NCBI GenBank assembly: GCA_964618105.1
Contig: CAZUAJ010000002.1
Coordinates: 1-59,501 of the forward strand
Reading direction: 5' to 3'
Source of the DNA: CAG-273 sp964618105
GTDB lineage: Bacteria; Bacillota; Clostridia; TANB77; CAG-508
Length of the DNA: 59,501 bases
Positions 10,801 through 18,065 of this stretch are shown piece by piece (position 1 is the stretch's first letter; every line of letters begins with the position of its first letter). The position numbers and the translations under genes are program-made. The notes under the pieces were generated by a model that did not search any database, had not been told where the DNA came from, and saw only the letters and a program-made list of their open reading frames with translations.

Positions 10801-12787
10801 TTAATTCTCTTGCTTTTATGTTTGTGTTAAATATAATTATTGTTCCTTTATATTCAGCATCTATTGTATATTCTGTTTGTTTTCCTTCTAGTTCTACATT
10901 AATTACTATTTGTCCATTTTCTTTTACTAATTGTAAATCTTTTATTTTTAATCCATTTGACATTAAAATATCATAGCTATTTATTTTGAATTTTGAAATA
11001 TGTTCAGGAAATTTTATTTTTAATTTTGTATTTGAGTATAAAGCATTGTTCACACTTGATGTGTCTAGTACTGCTCTTATTTCTACATTTTCATTTTCTA
11101 CAGCTGTTGTTAAGTCTTGTTTGTTTACTTCAACACTTATAATTGTTTTTGGCTCTGCTAATGATATTTCAGTTGTTTCATTGTTTAGTTGTAAAGCTAA
11201 TTTAGTAAATGTTTTTAATTGTTGTTTTGAATAATTGATATCTTCTTTTATTGCTTTTTGTACATTAATAGTTAATTGTCCTTCTGTAACAGGTTTACTT
11301 GTTAATATTGTTAATTTATTGTTGTTTAATGAATTAATGTCTAATACATAATTATTATTTTCTACAGTTGATGTTTTATTTATAGTTCCGATTTTAGTTT
11401 TTTGCATATCATATATTTCAATTTTTCCTTCTTCTCCAAGGATTTTTTCAAATACATTTTTTGCTATAGTTATTGTTTTATTGTATGCATAGTTGTTATT
11501 TGATATTGTTGTTGAATTTTTTTCTCCATCTTTTGTTACAAATTGGTCAACTTTTTGTTCAAATTTTATTTCTTCTGTTAGTTGTGGTGCACTTACTATT
11601 GCATTATAACTTACATTGTATGTTGTTTCCTTTTTGCTTTTTGCATCATAGTTTGCATACATTTGTCCTTTTGCTATACTTGTTTCTGAACTAACACTAT
11701 AGTCTACTAATTCTCCTACTGTTTTATTTGCTTTTATTTCAGTATTAGTCTCTTCTATTTTTATGGTTTTGTCTTGATTACTATATACTTTTATGTTTCC
11801 ACTTATTTTTAAGTTTGTATCAATTCCGTGTTCAACAGAGAAGTCATGGATTTGCTTATTTTCATATACAAATGTAACTAAGTATTCGTCACTTACATTT
11901 TTAAGCCAAGCTATTTTATTGCTTAAGTTTTTAACATTAATTGTTAAGTTTCCTGTTTCTGCATTGTATGAATAGTTTTCGCTATTAAAGTTTAATCCAT
12001 TTTTTTCACCGTTTGTTGCTTCAGTTTTATTTGCAACTACTGTAACCAATGTTGGTTTATTATTATTAATTTCTGGAACTTGAATATTAAGTTCTGTTTC
12101 TTTTGTTGGTACAACGTTATCTTTTATTCCAGAATTTATTTTTGCTTGTAAAATAACTCCTTGTTTTTCTTCAGTAGCATAAGTAATGTATTTTGTTAAT
12201 TCTGCTTTTACTTCTGGTTTAATTTCATTGTCTGTTGTTACATCCCAAGAAAGCTTGTTTATAATTTCTTTTGAAACATTTTTTTCTTTTGCATTGCTAT
12301 TTATGTATGTTGCTGTAAATACAGTTTTTGTTTCTTTTGAAAAATTATCTACTGCTACTTCATTTGATTTTAAAATATTAATTGGTACCTCTATTTTTAC
12401 ATTAGAGCCACCATTTATTTTATTTAATAAAATTTTGTTGTTTTCTATATCAACATTTTGAATATTTAAATCGCTAATTGATTTATCAATTTCAAAGTTT
12501 GTATTTTGAAAGCTTATTACTCCTTTTTCTAAATAACCTTTTCCACTTACTTTAATGTCTAGATACATTTTGGCAGTTGAGTTCATTTTTTCTGTTTTAG
12601 TATGACTTCCATCTTCAAAATATGCATTAAATTCTACATTTTGTTCTTGTGTTTTAGAGTTTTGATTTAATATTTCATTTTCTGATAATGCATAGGTTAT
12701 TCCATAAACTCCTATAACTGACAAATTTGCGCTCATTAAGCACATTAGTAATAATACAGCTATTAGTTTTTTTAGTAGTTTGTTCAT
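7820..12787 (-). CDS. Giant secreted surface protein with DUF11-like repeats and an SdrD B-like domain
   Basis: The 1,655-residue product starts with a signal peptide (MNKLLKKLIAVLLLMCLMSA) and ends with a membrane helix at about 1625-1648 followed by KKRVLNKN, so it should be displayed on the outer face of the membrane. The middle is a long series of beta-rich repeats; several read like DUF11 modules, with phrases such as IKNTGNLDATNAKVRI and ITNSGKSTINNIKIKD. A Pro/Ser/Thr linker (LPTTPSNPSNPTTST) leads to an SdrD B-like domain at about residue 1312 (GTAWIDSNKNGMRDEEE, with its Asp/Asn calcium-type loop). No LPXTG motif is present. An AAGGAGGAAGCT site precedes the ATG. It is the first gene of a two-gene operon. 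The role is probably adhesive or structural; the ligand is unknown. Confidence 0.85.
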   Translation of the reverse strand: MNKLLKKLIAVLLLMCLMSANLSVIGVYGITYALSENEILNQNSKTQEQNVEFNAYFEDGSHTKTEKMNSTAKMYLDIKVSGKGYLEKGVISFQNTNFEIDKSISDLNIQNVDIENNKILLNKINGGSNVKIEVPINILKSNEVAVDNFSKETKTVFTATYINSNAKEKNVSKEIINKLSWDVTTDNEIKPEVKAELTKYITYATEEKQGVILQAKINSGIKDNVVPTKETELNIQVPEINNNKPTLVTVVANKTEATNGEKNGLNFNSENYSYNAETGNLTINVKNLSNKIAWLKNVSDEYLVTFVYENKQIHDFSVEHGIDTNLKISGNIKVYSNQDKTIKIEETNTEIKANKTVGELVDYSVSSETSIAKGQMYANYDAKSKKETTYNVSYNAIVSAPQLTEEIKFEQKVDQFVTKDGEKNSTTISNNNYAYNKTITIAKNVFEKILGEEGKIEIYDMQKTKIGTINKTSTVENNNYVLDINSLNNNKLTILTSKPVTEGQLTINVQKAIKEDINYSKQQLKTFTKLALQLNNETTEISLAEPKTIISVEVNKQDLTTAVENENVEIRAVLDTSSVNNALYSNTKLKIKFPEHISKFKINSYDILMSNGLKIKDLQLVKENGQIVINVELEGKQTEYTIDAEYKGTIIIFNTNIKARELTPNNENKITMEYVNSNDVATNAKGTVETKLNFVAPQGIITANGVSNYAKGEKELLSISNEGITGTIKTYTEKRTATITGKVINNYNNNIKDIVILGRIPVKGNKEIDTEKELGSTFSTKLVGNVTLKGIDTSKYTVYYSENAEATKELNESNNWNTEKTANVQSYMIVLNDYEMKNGETLEIIYQIEIPEGITYNNTVNEVYKVYYTNISTLGEIFESKTAPIVKLTTGSGPELSIELKSTAETVREGQIVKMKATIKNTGNLDATNAKVRIPLPEYTKFIDYVTGNGFFEIDDTTKTINIGTIKVGESKEICYYLKMNKSSALSTAEDITKEELNEKTRFPKVVSNKIYVSSNGLEGEIPSNECTINLQEGKIEINMSSNIAEDIVLKNGESIEYTINVKNISRSGKLINTVITIPLPKGTTYKDAIIKESWSSENGTTEGITYDKTSNVLTIKIDTIDIKKVIMLNIGIEKFEGNISLMAKAKAEGTEEHYSNISEYALEIIDLKISELTSTPKYIKETENVTYSFKITNSGKSTINNIKIKDSLPEGLTFEEAIYEYAGKEQKTNKLNNGKVEITITSLEVGESKEIKIIAKANLLPDKNDKQIINNVLISANGLNETATNSVTNIIEYNEEAHKLPTTPSNPSNPTTSTYKITGTAWIDSNKNGMRDEEEELLSNIKVMLAYKKTSKIVKDTQTDAEKITTTDSQGKYQFDNLLPNEYFVIFDYGNGIYNLTEYKKKGVDETLNSDVIDINMTVNGVKTIVGISDSIKITNSNIRDIDIGVYVAEKFDLKLDKYITKITRTTPTSGTETFEYNDVKNTKIEVLKQNLGKSSIVIEYKIVVTNQGGVAGYAKKIADYLPKGVVFNTELNKDWYLAKDGNVYNTSLENTVINPGESKEVTLILLKQITEDSIGILNNNAEIYESYNEQGLKDIDSTIANKQEDEDDMSKADIVIGIVTGAQITFYVVLMLAVVAIIGFGIFEIKKRVLNKN

Positions 12788-12825
12788 AGCTTCCTCCTTA
12801 TATTTTTTATATTACATCATATTTT

Positions 12826-12854
12826 ATTATACGACATTTTTTCGCATTTTTCAA
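12826..12854 (-). promoter_or_regulatory. Sigma-A-type promoter of the surface-protein operon
   Basis: On the minus strand TTGAAA, a 17-nt spacer and TATAAT stand about 40 nt upstream of the 12787 start codon. The spacing and -10 box are consensus. Confidence 0.7.
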
Positions 12855-13047
12855 TGTTTTTGCAAGTTTTTTAATTACTTTTTTTGTAATTTTTTCTTAT
12901 ATTTATAATTATATGCTTATATTTTATCATTTTTATGCTTTTTTTCAATTAAAAACTGCTTATAAATAGCTAAAAAAGCGGTGTTTTACTTACGGAAATT
13001 CTATAAATATTTGAAATATTAAATTTGTATTACATTTTTTAATTATT

Positions 13048-13075
13048 CACATTTTTAAGCTTGTTACATATAATA
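13048..13075 (+). promoter_or_regulatory. Possible sigma-K-type promoter
   Basis: CAC, a 16-nt spacer and CATATAATA fit the B. subtilis sigma-K pattern (AC, 16-17 nt, CATAnnnTA). It lies 40 nt upstream of the small ORF at 13115. Apart from this and the divergent promoter at 12826-12854, the 12788-13114 gap shows only AT-rich sequence. AT richness makes chance matches possible. Confidence 0.4.
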
Positions 13076-13114
13076 TTATAGTCTTTAAAACATATATTAT
13101 ATTGAGGTGATTAT

Positions 13115-13273
13115 ATGAATAACAAAATTGATATGGCACAACTTATGAACATAATTTCTAAAATGGACAAAAAAGATTTAGAAAATAATCTTTCTAAAGT
13201 TAGTCAAATGCTTAATTCTAAAGATGCTGACAACATTATAAGTCAAATAAAAAAGAATAATAATATTAACTAA
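13115..13273 (+). CDS. Small unknown protein (52 aa)
   Basis: This short ORF begins MNNKIDMAQLMNIISKMDKK and ends in a Lys/Asn-rich tail. It is preceded by GAGGTGAT five nucleotides before the ATG, a strong ribosome site. It looks like a soluble, helical, charged protein with a repeated heptad-like pattern (LMNIISKM, NLSKVSQML). It is followed 15 nt later by another small gene with the same style of N-terminus, so the two probably form an operon. No family was recognised. The real-gene call rests on the ribosome site, the operon context and amino-acid composition. A spore-related role is only suggested by the candidate sigma-K promoter. Confidence 0.65.
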   Translation: MNNKIDMAQLMNIISKMDKKDLENNLSKVSQMLNSKDADNIISQIKKNNNIN

Positions 13274-13288
13274 TATGGAGGGAATTTT

Positions 13289-13678
13289 ATGAGTGAAGAT
13301 ATGTCAGAAATTTTACAAAAAATGAATGAAATGCTTAAAAATAATGAAATACCAGATTCTATAAAAAACATGATGGGTAATTTAAATTTAAATTCAGATG
13401 GCATATCTTCTAAAAATTCTACGGAACAGGACACTTCAGAAAATTCTGATTCAAATATGCCAAATTTTGATATTGACACTATGTTGAAAATGAAGTCTAT
13501 TATTGATAATATGAATAAAACTCAAAATGACCCTAGGGCTAATTTGCTTAGGTCTTTAAAACCGTATTTGAAAAAAAGCAGAAAGGATAAAGTTGACCAG
13601 TATATAAAATTATTTAGTATGGGAAAAGCTTTTGAAATTTTAAATCCTTTAGGTGGTGATAAGAAAAATGATGTATAA
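13289..13678 (+). CDS. Conserved-looking small helical protein of unknown function
   Basis: The 129-residue product is hydrophilic. Its N-terminal half (MSEDMSEILQKMNEMLKNNE) resembles the preceding small ORF, which suggests an old duplication. The C-terminal part has LLRSLKPYLKKSRKDKVDQY followed by a Leu/Phe-rich helix. I recall similar LLxALKPYL motifs in short uncharacterised clostridial proteins, but cannot give the gene a function. There is no signal peptide or membrane segment. A GGAGGGAATTTT site precedes the ATG. It sits between two other small genes in the same operon, and the next gene begins inside its last codons. Confidence 0.75.
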   Translation: MSEDMSEILQKMNEMLKNNEIPDSIKNMMGNLNLNSDGISSKNSTEQDTSENSDSNMPNFDIDTMLKMKSIIDNMNKTQNDPRANLLRSLKPYLKKSRKDKVDQYIKLFSMGKAFEILNPLGGDKKNDV

Positions 13679-14051
13679 TTACCCTTTTTCTAGTTTTCCA
13701 TATTTTAGAAGATATTCTACTTCTGCATATACATATACTCCAAAGCCTTCTACTTTTGTGCCACAAAGTCAAAGCAAAAACTTTGTTGGAAATTCCAAAA
13801 AAAATTTTAATAATAATTCAGATAATGTTTCCTCAAAAAAGCAGGATTCTTCATTTCATTGTGGACTTAGTTTTTTAGACAATTTTTTTAATCAACAAGA
13901 TAGAAATAAAGATGAAACATATTTTGATTTATTTGGATTAAAATTATATAATGATGATCTTTTACTTATTGGGCTTATTTTCTTTTTATATAAAGAAGAT
14001 GTTAAGGATAAATATTTATTTATTGCACTTATTTTATTGTTATTAAGCTAA
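13668..14051 (+). CDS. Small protein with aromatic-rich N-terminus and C-terminal membrane helices, unknown
   Basis: The start at 13668 was chosen because AGGTGGTGAT lies at 13651-13660; a more upstream ATG at 13653 would fall on this site. The product is 127 residues. It begins MMYNYPFSSFPYFRRY, has a Ser/Asn/Lys-rich middle and ends with two hydrophobic stretches around DDLLLIGLIFFLYKED and YLFIALILLLLS separated by charged residues. That makes a C-terminal membrane hairpin likely. The gene overlaps the previous one by 11 nt, pointing to translational coupling. No family was recognised. The order of two soluble proteins and one membrane protein suggests a small complex, possibly made during sporulation (inference from the upstream promoter only). 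Confidence 0.65.
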   Translation: MMYNYPFSSFPYFRRYSTSAYTYTPKPSTFVPQSQSKNFVGNSKKNFNNNSDNVSSKKQDSSFHCGLSFLDNFFNQQDRNKDETYFDLFGLKLYNDDLLLIGLIFFLYKEDVKDKYLFIALILLLLS

Positions 14052-14057
14052 AAATTG

Positions 14058-14097
14058 AATTCTAAATAATTTATTTTAAAATAAATTATTTAGAATT
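14058..14097. terminator. Perfect 20-bp palindrome serving two convergent operons
   Basis: AATTCTAAATAATTTATTTT is followed directly by its exact complement. It lies between the end of the 13668 gene (+) and minC (-), and has T runs on both sides, so it can stop transcription from both directions. Confidence 0.7.
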
Positions 14098-14109
14098 TTT
14101 AAGCTTTTA

Positions 14110-14532
14110 TTATATTAAAATAATTTCTCCTTCTTGATTTACATAAGCATAGGTTTTAGGTTCAGATTGTTCTTCATTGTTTTCACTTTTTTCAATTTCT
14201 TTTACAATGTCTGCAATACGAATTTGTACTGAATTTATAGAAACTGCTGCTATTATAGCTTCTTTATTTCCTTTTGCTCCTGCGTGTGCCATTCCTCTAA
14301 GGTTTCCAAGTACAACTATGTTTTCTTCTGCTAGCACTTCTGCTCCTGCATTTACATCTCCTATAATTACTAAACTACCTTCAAATTCAATTTTTTGACC
14401 AGACCTAAGTGAACCTTTATAAAATTTTGTATTTGATGTTGCAATTTCTTTATTAAAACTTTTTTTTATGCCATATAGTCCTAGTTTTTTTACTTCTTCA
14501 TTAGTTTCTAAATCTTTTTCCAAATTTTTCAT
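14110..14532 (-). CDS. minC: MinC C-terminal domain protein, lacking the usual N-terminal domain
   Basis: MinC, with MinD, blocks FtsZ ring assembly away from mid-cell. The 140 residues match the beta-helical C-terminal domain, with the runs YKGSLRSGQKIEFEGSLVII and GDVNAGAEVLAEENIVVLG stacking as in the family. The protein is short: full MinC is usually about 210-230 residues, and here only about 30 residues precede the C-terminal domain. The N-terminal FtsZ-inhibiting domain is therefore missing or greatly reduced. The upstream gene ends 24 nt away and an AAAGGGGAT site fits the ATG, so no hidden N-terminus exists. It is the last gene of the mre operon. minD and minE, which normally follow, are absent. 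Confidence 0.8.
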   Translation of the reverse strand: MKNLEKDLETNEEVKKLGLYGIKKSFNKEIATSNTKFYKGSLRSGQKIEFEGSLVIIGDVNAGAEVLAEENIVVLGNLRGMAHAGAKGNKEAIIAAVSINSVQIRIADIVKEIEKSENNEEQSEPKTYAYVNQEGEIILI

Positions 14533-14556
14533 CGTTTTAAATCCCCTTTATTTAAA

Positions 14557-16644
14557 TTATCTATTAACTTGAGTAGATGGAATTGCACTAAGATCTTCAT
14601 TTACATTTTTAGCATTCATTCCAAAGTACTCTTTTATTATACTTTTTGCTGTATCTCCAACATTTCCTCCTGAGCCAGCATTTTCAATTAACACTACAAC
14701 CGCAATTTCTGGGTCATCATAAGGTGCAAACCCCGCAAACCAACCATTAACTTGATTGTTTATTCCTGTTTCTGCTGAACCAGTTTTTCCTCCAATTTCT
14801 ATTCCTAAGTCAGAAAAAACATAATATGCCGTTCCTCCTTCTTCACTTGTAACTCCTTTCATTCCTTTTAAAATAGCGTTTAAATTTTCTTTTTTTATAT
14901 TTAGGTCATCAATTTTTTGTATGTTTGTAATTCCTAATTTTTCATTAACTTTTTGTTCATATTCTTTTTTAGGAACCTTGTTTCCATCTGAATCTATAAT
15001 TGATTTTATTAAACTAACATCTACAGTTTTTCCACCATTTGCAATCATACTTGTATATCTTGCTATTTGAATTGGAGTATAGCTGTTATAGCTTTGTCCT
15101 ATAACTGCTGACAAAGTATCACCTAGTTGCCATTGCATATTTGTTGTGTCTTCACATTGTTTTTTTAGGTCAACTATTCCACTTATTTCTCCAGATAATT
15201 CAATTCCAGTTTTTATTCCTAATCCATAAGCTTTTGCATATTTAATTACTGGGTCTATTCCCATTTTATAACCTAGCTCATAGAAAAAATAATTGCAGGA
15301 TTTTTTTATTGCTTCTGTTACGTTTAAATAGCCATGTCCATAGTGCCTGTCTGTGTATATCCAACATGCTGGGTTATGTCCTCTTGGGTATATACCTGTA
15401 TCATTAATAGTTGTACTTGTTGTTATTATATTGTTTTCTAGTGCTGCTGTTGCAACTACCATTTTAAATACTGAGCCAGGTGCATATATTCCTGATATAG
15501 CTCTGTTATAATAATTATTGCCTTTATTATATTCTTCTAATTTTTTTTGACTTATTCCTGTTATAAATAGCTCTGGGTCATAGTCTGGATAACTTGCTAA
15601 TGCTAGTACTTCACCTGTTTTTACATTCATTACAATTGCCGCTCCTGCTTTTGCATTGTATTTTTCTCCATAATCTCCATTCGCTATTTTTTTTATGTTT
15701 TTTTCTAATGCTTGTTCTGTTACTTTTTGTAAATTTGCATCTATTGTTAATATTACAGTATGCCCTGCTTTTGCTTCTTCTGCAATATATTCTTCTGTAA
15801 TTGTTCCGTCTACAGACATGTCAACTTGTCTAACTCCGTCTTCACCTTTTAAATATTCTTCTAAAGTATATTGAATTCCTGTTTTCCCTATAATATCATT
15901 TATATCATATTTTTCTTTATTTGCATTGTATTCATCAGGTGAAATTGAGCTAACATAGCCTAATATGTGAGATGCCAAACTTCCATAAGGATATGTTACT
16001 ATAGGTGTAGTTACAACAGCTGTTCCTGGAAAGCTAATGCTTTGCTCTTTTATTTGATTAGCACTTAAATAACTAATGTTTTTTGATATTGTTACTGGTT
16101 TTATGTTGCTATAGCCATTTCGAGAAATTTCATATCTAACCACCATAATTTTTCTTGCTTTTTTTACATCTTGTTCGTTTATTTCATATCGTTCTTTTAA
16201 TAAATTAAAAGCTTCTTCTGCTGTTGCATTTTCATCAATACTGTATTCTCTTTTCCAACTTTTTTGATTTTCTTCATCTTTTGTTGTAAAAGCATAAGGT
16301 TCTACTGTAATTGGTAAATTATCATTGTATGTGTCTTTGTTTTTTTCTAGTAATGTTACCAAATTATATATTATCTTATTAAGTGTATCATTATCTAACT
16401 TTGTTTTGTATAGTTCTAAACAAAATCCAGTTTCAGTTGTTACTAATTTATTTCCTGAGCTGTCTGTTATATCTCCTCTTGCTGCCTTTACTGTCGATTC
16501 TCTTGAAAGCCTTGTATTTGATGTTTCTCTATATGTATTTCCTTGTATTATTTGAAGGTTAAAAAGTTGCGCTAATAAAATAACTCCAACTATATATATT
16601 ATCACCATTATTATGTTGTACCTTACATTTTTTGCTGGTTCCAC
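14557..16644 (-). CDS. mrdA: Penicillin-binding protein 2 (MrdA), elongation transpeptidase
   Basis: This class B PBP cross-links peptidoglycan in the elongasome with MreBCD and RodA. The start is a GTG behind GGGGGG. The 695 residues hold an N-terminal membrane anchor (about 10-30), a dimerisation/pedestal domain opening with KAARGDITDSSGN, and a transpeptidase domain with all three active-site motifs: S-V-F-K within YAPGSVFKM, S-C-N within KKSCNYFF, and KTG within GGKTGSAE. It is 12 nt from mreD upstream and 24 nt from minC downstream, in the expected mre operon order. Length and motifs are complete. No rodA is present in the window. Confidence 0.95.
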   Translation of the reverse strand: MEPAKNVRYNIIMVIIYIVGVILLAQLFNLQIIQGNTYRETSNTRLSRESTVKAARGDITDSSGNKLVTTETGFCLELYKTKLDNDTLNKIIYNLVTLLEKNKDTYNDNLPITVEPYAFTTKDEENQKSWKREYSIDENATAEEAFNLLKERYEINEQDVKKARKIMVVRYEISRNGYSNIKPVTISKNISYLSANQIKEQSISFPGTAVVTTPIVTYPYGSLASHILGYVSSISPDEYNANKEKYDINDIIGKTGIQYTLEEYLKGEDGVRQVDMSVDGTITEEYIAEEAKAGHTVILTIDANLQKVTEQALEKNIKKIANGDYGEKYNAKAGAAIVMNVKTGEVLALASYPDYDPELFITGISQKKLEEYNKGNNYYNRAISGIYAPGSVFKMVVATAALENNIITTSTTINDTGIYPRGHNPACWIYTDRHYGHGYLNVTEAIKKSCNYFFYELGYKMGIDPVIKYAKAYGLGIKTGIELSGEISGIVDLKKQCEDTTNMQWQLGDTLSAVIGQSYNSYTPIQIARYTSMIANGGKTVDVSLIKSIIDSDGNKVPKKEYEQKVNEKLGITNIQKIDDLNIKKENLNAILKGMKGVTSEEGGTAYYVFSDLGIEIGGKTGSAETGINNQVNGWFAGFAPYDDPEIAVVVLIENAGSGGNVGDTAKSIIKEYFGMNAKNVNEDLSAIPSTQVNR

Positions 16645-16656
16645 GTTTTTCCCCCC

Positions 16657-17190
16657 TTAATAATATCTTGATAATATTTTTTTAGTTTTAAAAATATCTT
16701 CTAATTTACTACCAATATTTTGAATAAGTGGATATAATATAATTGTTAAAATAATGTTAAAAATTATTTCAATTAGCAATATTTTTATAAATGGCAATAA
16801 CTCAATTATTATATTCCATTTTATTATTTGAAATATGTAATATCCTATTTCAAAAAATGCTGTTCCTATTGCAACTGTTATCATTATCATAAGTTTGTTA
16901 TCTTTTGAAAAGTTTTTTTCTAAGTATTCTGATATTAAACCTATTATTGCTAGCAAAAATGCTGATATTCCTATTGATTTTCCTAATAAAAAGTCAATAA
17001 CTAGTCCAAAAAAAATTCCTAATACAAAACCTGCTTTTTTTCCTACAAATAAACCTATAAATAGTACTAATATTATATATAAATTTGGCATTACACCGCC
17101 TATAGTAAACCATGTAAATAAGTTGGTTTGCAAAAAATATATTATAAAAAATGCAATTATTAAACTTATTATTGCTATTGTTTTTTTCAT
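16657..17190 (-). CDS. mreD: Rod shape-determining membrane protein MreD
   Basis: MreD is a small polytopic membrane protein linking MreC to the wall-synthesis complex. The start at 17190 (MKKTIAIISLIIAFF) was chosen because GGAAGGA lies about 12 nt before it; an in-frame ATG at 17214 adds eight residues (MLEGKRKN) but has a poor site. The 177-residue product is almost wholly hydrophobic with five to six membrane segments and the usual FTWFTIGGVMPNLYIILVLF stretch near the N-terminus. It lies between mreC and mrdA, as is standard. Sequence is poorly conserved in this family, so the call rests on hydrophobicity and position. Confidence 0.9.
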   Translation of the reverse strand: MKKTIAIISLIIAFFIIYFLQTNLFTWFTIGGVMPNLYIILVLFIGLFVGKKAGFVLGIFFGLVIDFLLGKSIGISAFLLAIIGLISEYLEKNFSKDNKLMIMITVAIGTAFFEIGYYIFQIIKWNIIIELLPFIKILLIEIIFNIILTIILYPLIQNIGSKLEDIFKTKKILSRYY

Positions 17191-17225
17191 GTTCTTTCTT
17201 TTTCCTTCCAGCATTTTCTTTTTAG

Positions 17226-18044
17226 TTATTCATTTGTAATAACCAATACTGTTTGCAATTTCGAGAAGTCAACCGCAGTTTCTATATAAGCATAACGGTC
17301 AATATTATTTTTTGTATTAACAATTTGCTTAATTGTTCCAATGTGAATACCTTTAGGGTAAATACCTCCTATTCCAGAAGTTTCTACATTGTCATTTTCT
17401 AATAATGTGGCATCTGTTGGTATATACGAAGCTTTTAGTGTATAGTTGTTTTCTAATGTACCATTTACAATAATAGCTTCTTTTGATGTACTAATAATAC
17501 TGCTTACTGATGTAGCACTGTCTATAATTGTTTGAACTTTAGCTGTATTTTCAGTTGTAGATATTACATAACCAACTAATCCTTTGTCTGCAATTACAGT
17601 CATTTTAGGTTTTATACCGTTTTTACTTCCAACATTTATTACTACTGTTTTTTCATAGTTATTTATATTTTTGTTTATAATGTAGGCAGGCAATGTTTTA
17701 TATTCCAAATATTTATCTTTTAAATTAACATATTCTTTTAATGTTTCATTTTCAGATTTTATTATTTCTAATTCTCTTAGTGACTGTTCTAATTCACTAT
17801 TTTTCTTTTTTAATTCTTCGTTTTCCGCTTCTAAGTTTTTTACATCTGTAAAAAACTTGTCATTTCCTTCTATTTTATTTTTTAAGTAAGTAAGTCCATT
17901 TTGAATTGGCATTACAATACTACTGAAAATGTTTTCTACAAATGATACCTTTTTCAATTCTGTATTTGATAGAACCACAATAATTATTAAAATAATAACT
18001 GTTATTATAATACCAACTAATCCTGTTTTTTTGTTTCTATACAT
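17226..18044 (-). CDS. mreC: Rod shape-determining protein MreC
   Basis: MreC is a bitopic scaffold that couples MreB filaments to the periplasmic-side wall enzymes. Residues about 8-27 form the single membrane helix, then a coiled coil of about 45 residues (LEAENEELKKKNSELEQ) leads into the beta-barrel domain with VVINVGSKNGIKPKMTVIAD and GLVGYV, both typical. The 272-residue length is normal. AAGGAGAAGCA precedes the ATG. It is 21 nt after mreB and 35 nt before the chosen mreD start. Confidence 0.95.
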   Translation of the reverse strand: MYRNKKTGLVGIIITVIILIIIVVLSNTELKKVSFVENIFSSIVMPIQNGLTYLKNKIEGNDKFFTDVKNLEAENEELKKKNSELEQSLRELEIIKSENETLKEYVNLKDKYLEYKTLPAYIINKNINNYEKTVVINVGSKNGIKPKMTVIADKGLVGYVISTTENTAKVQTIIDSATSVSSIISTSKEAIIVNGTLENNYTLKASYIPTDATLLENDNVETSGIGGIYPKGIHIGTIKQIVNTKNNIDRYAYIETAVDFSKLQTVLVITNE

Positions 18045-18065
18045 TGCTTCTCCTTAAAAATAAAC

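Noticed and set aside
14058..14097. Perfect 20-bp palindrome as a mobile-element end
   Set aside because: It lies exactly between convergent genes with T runs on both sides and has no second copy, so a terminator explains it.
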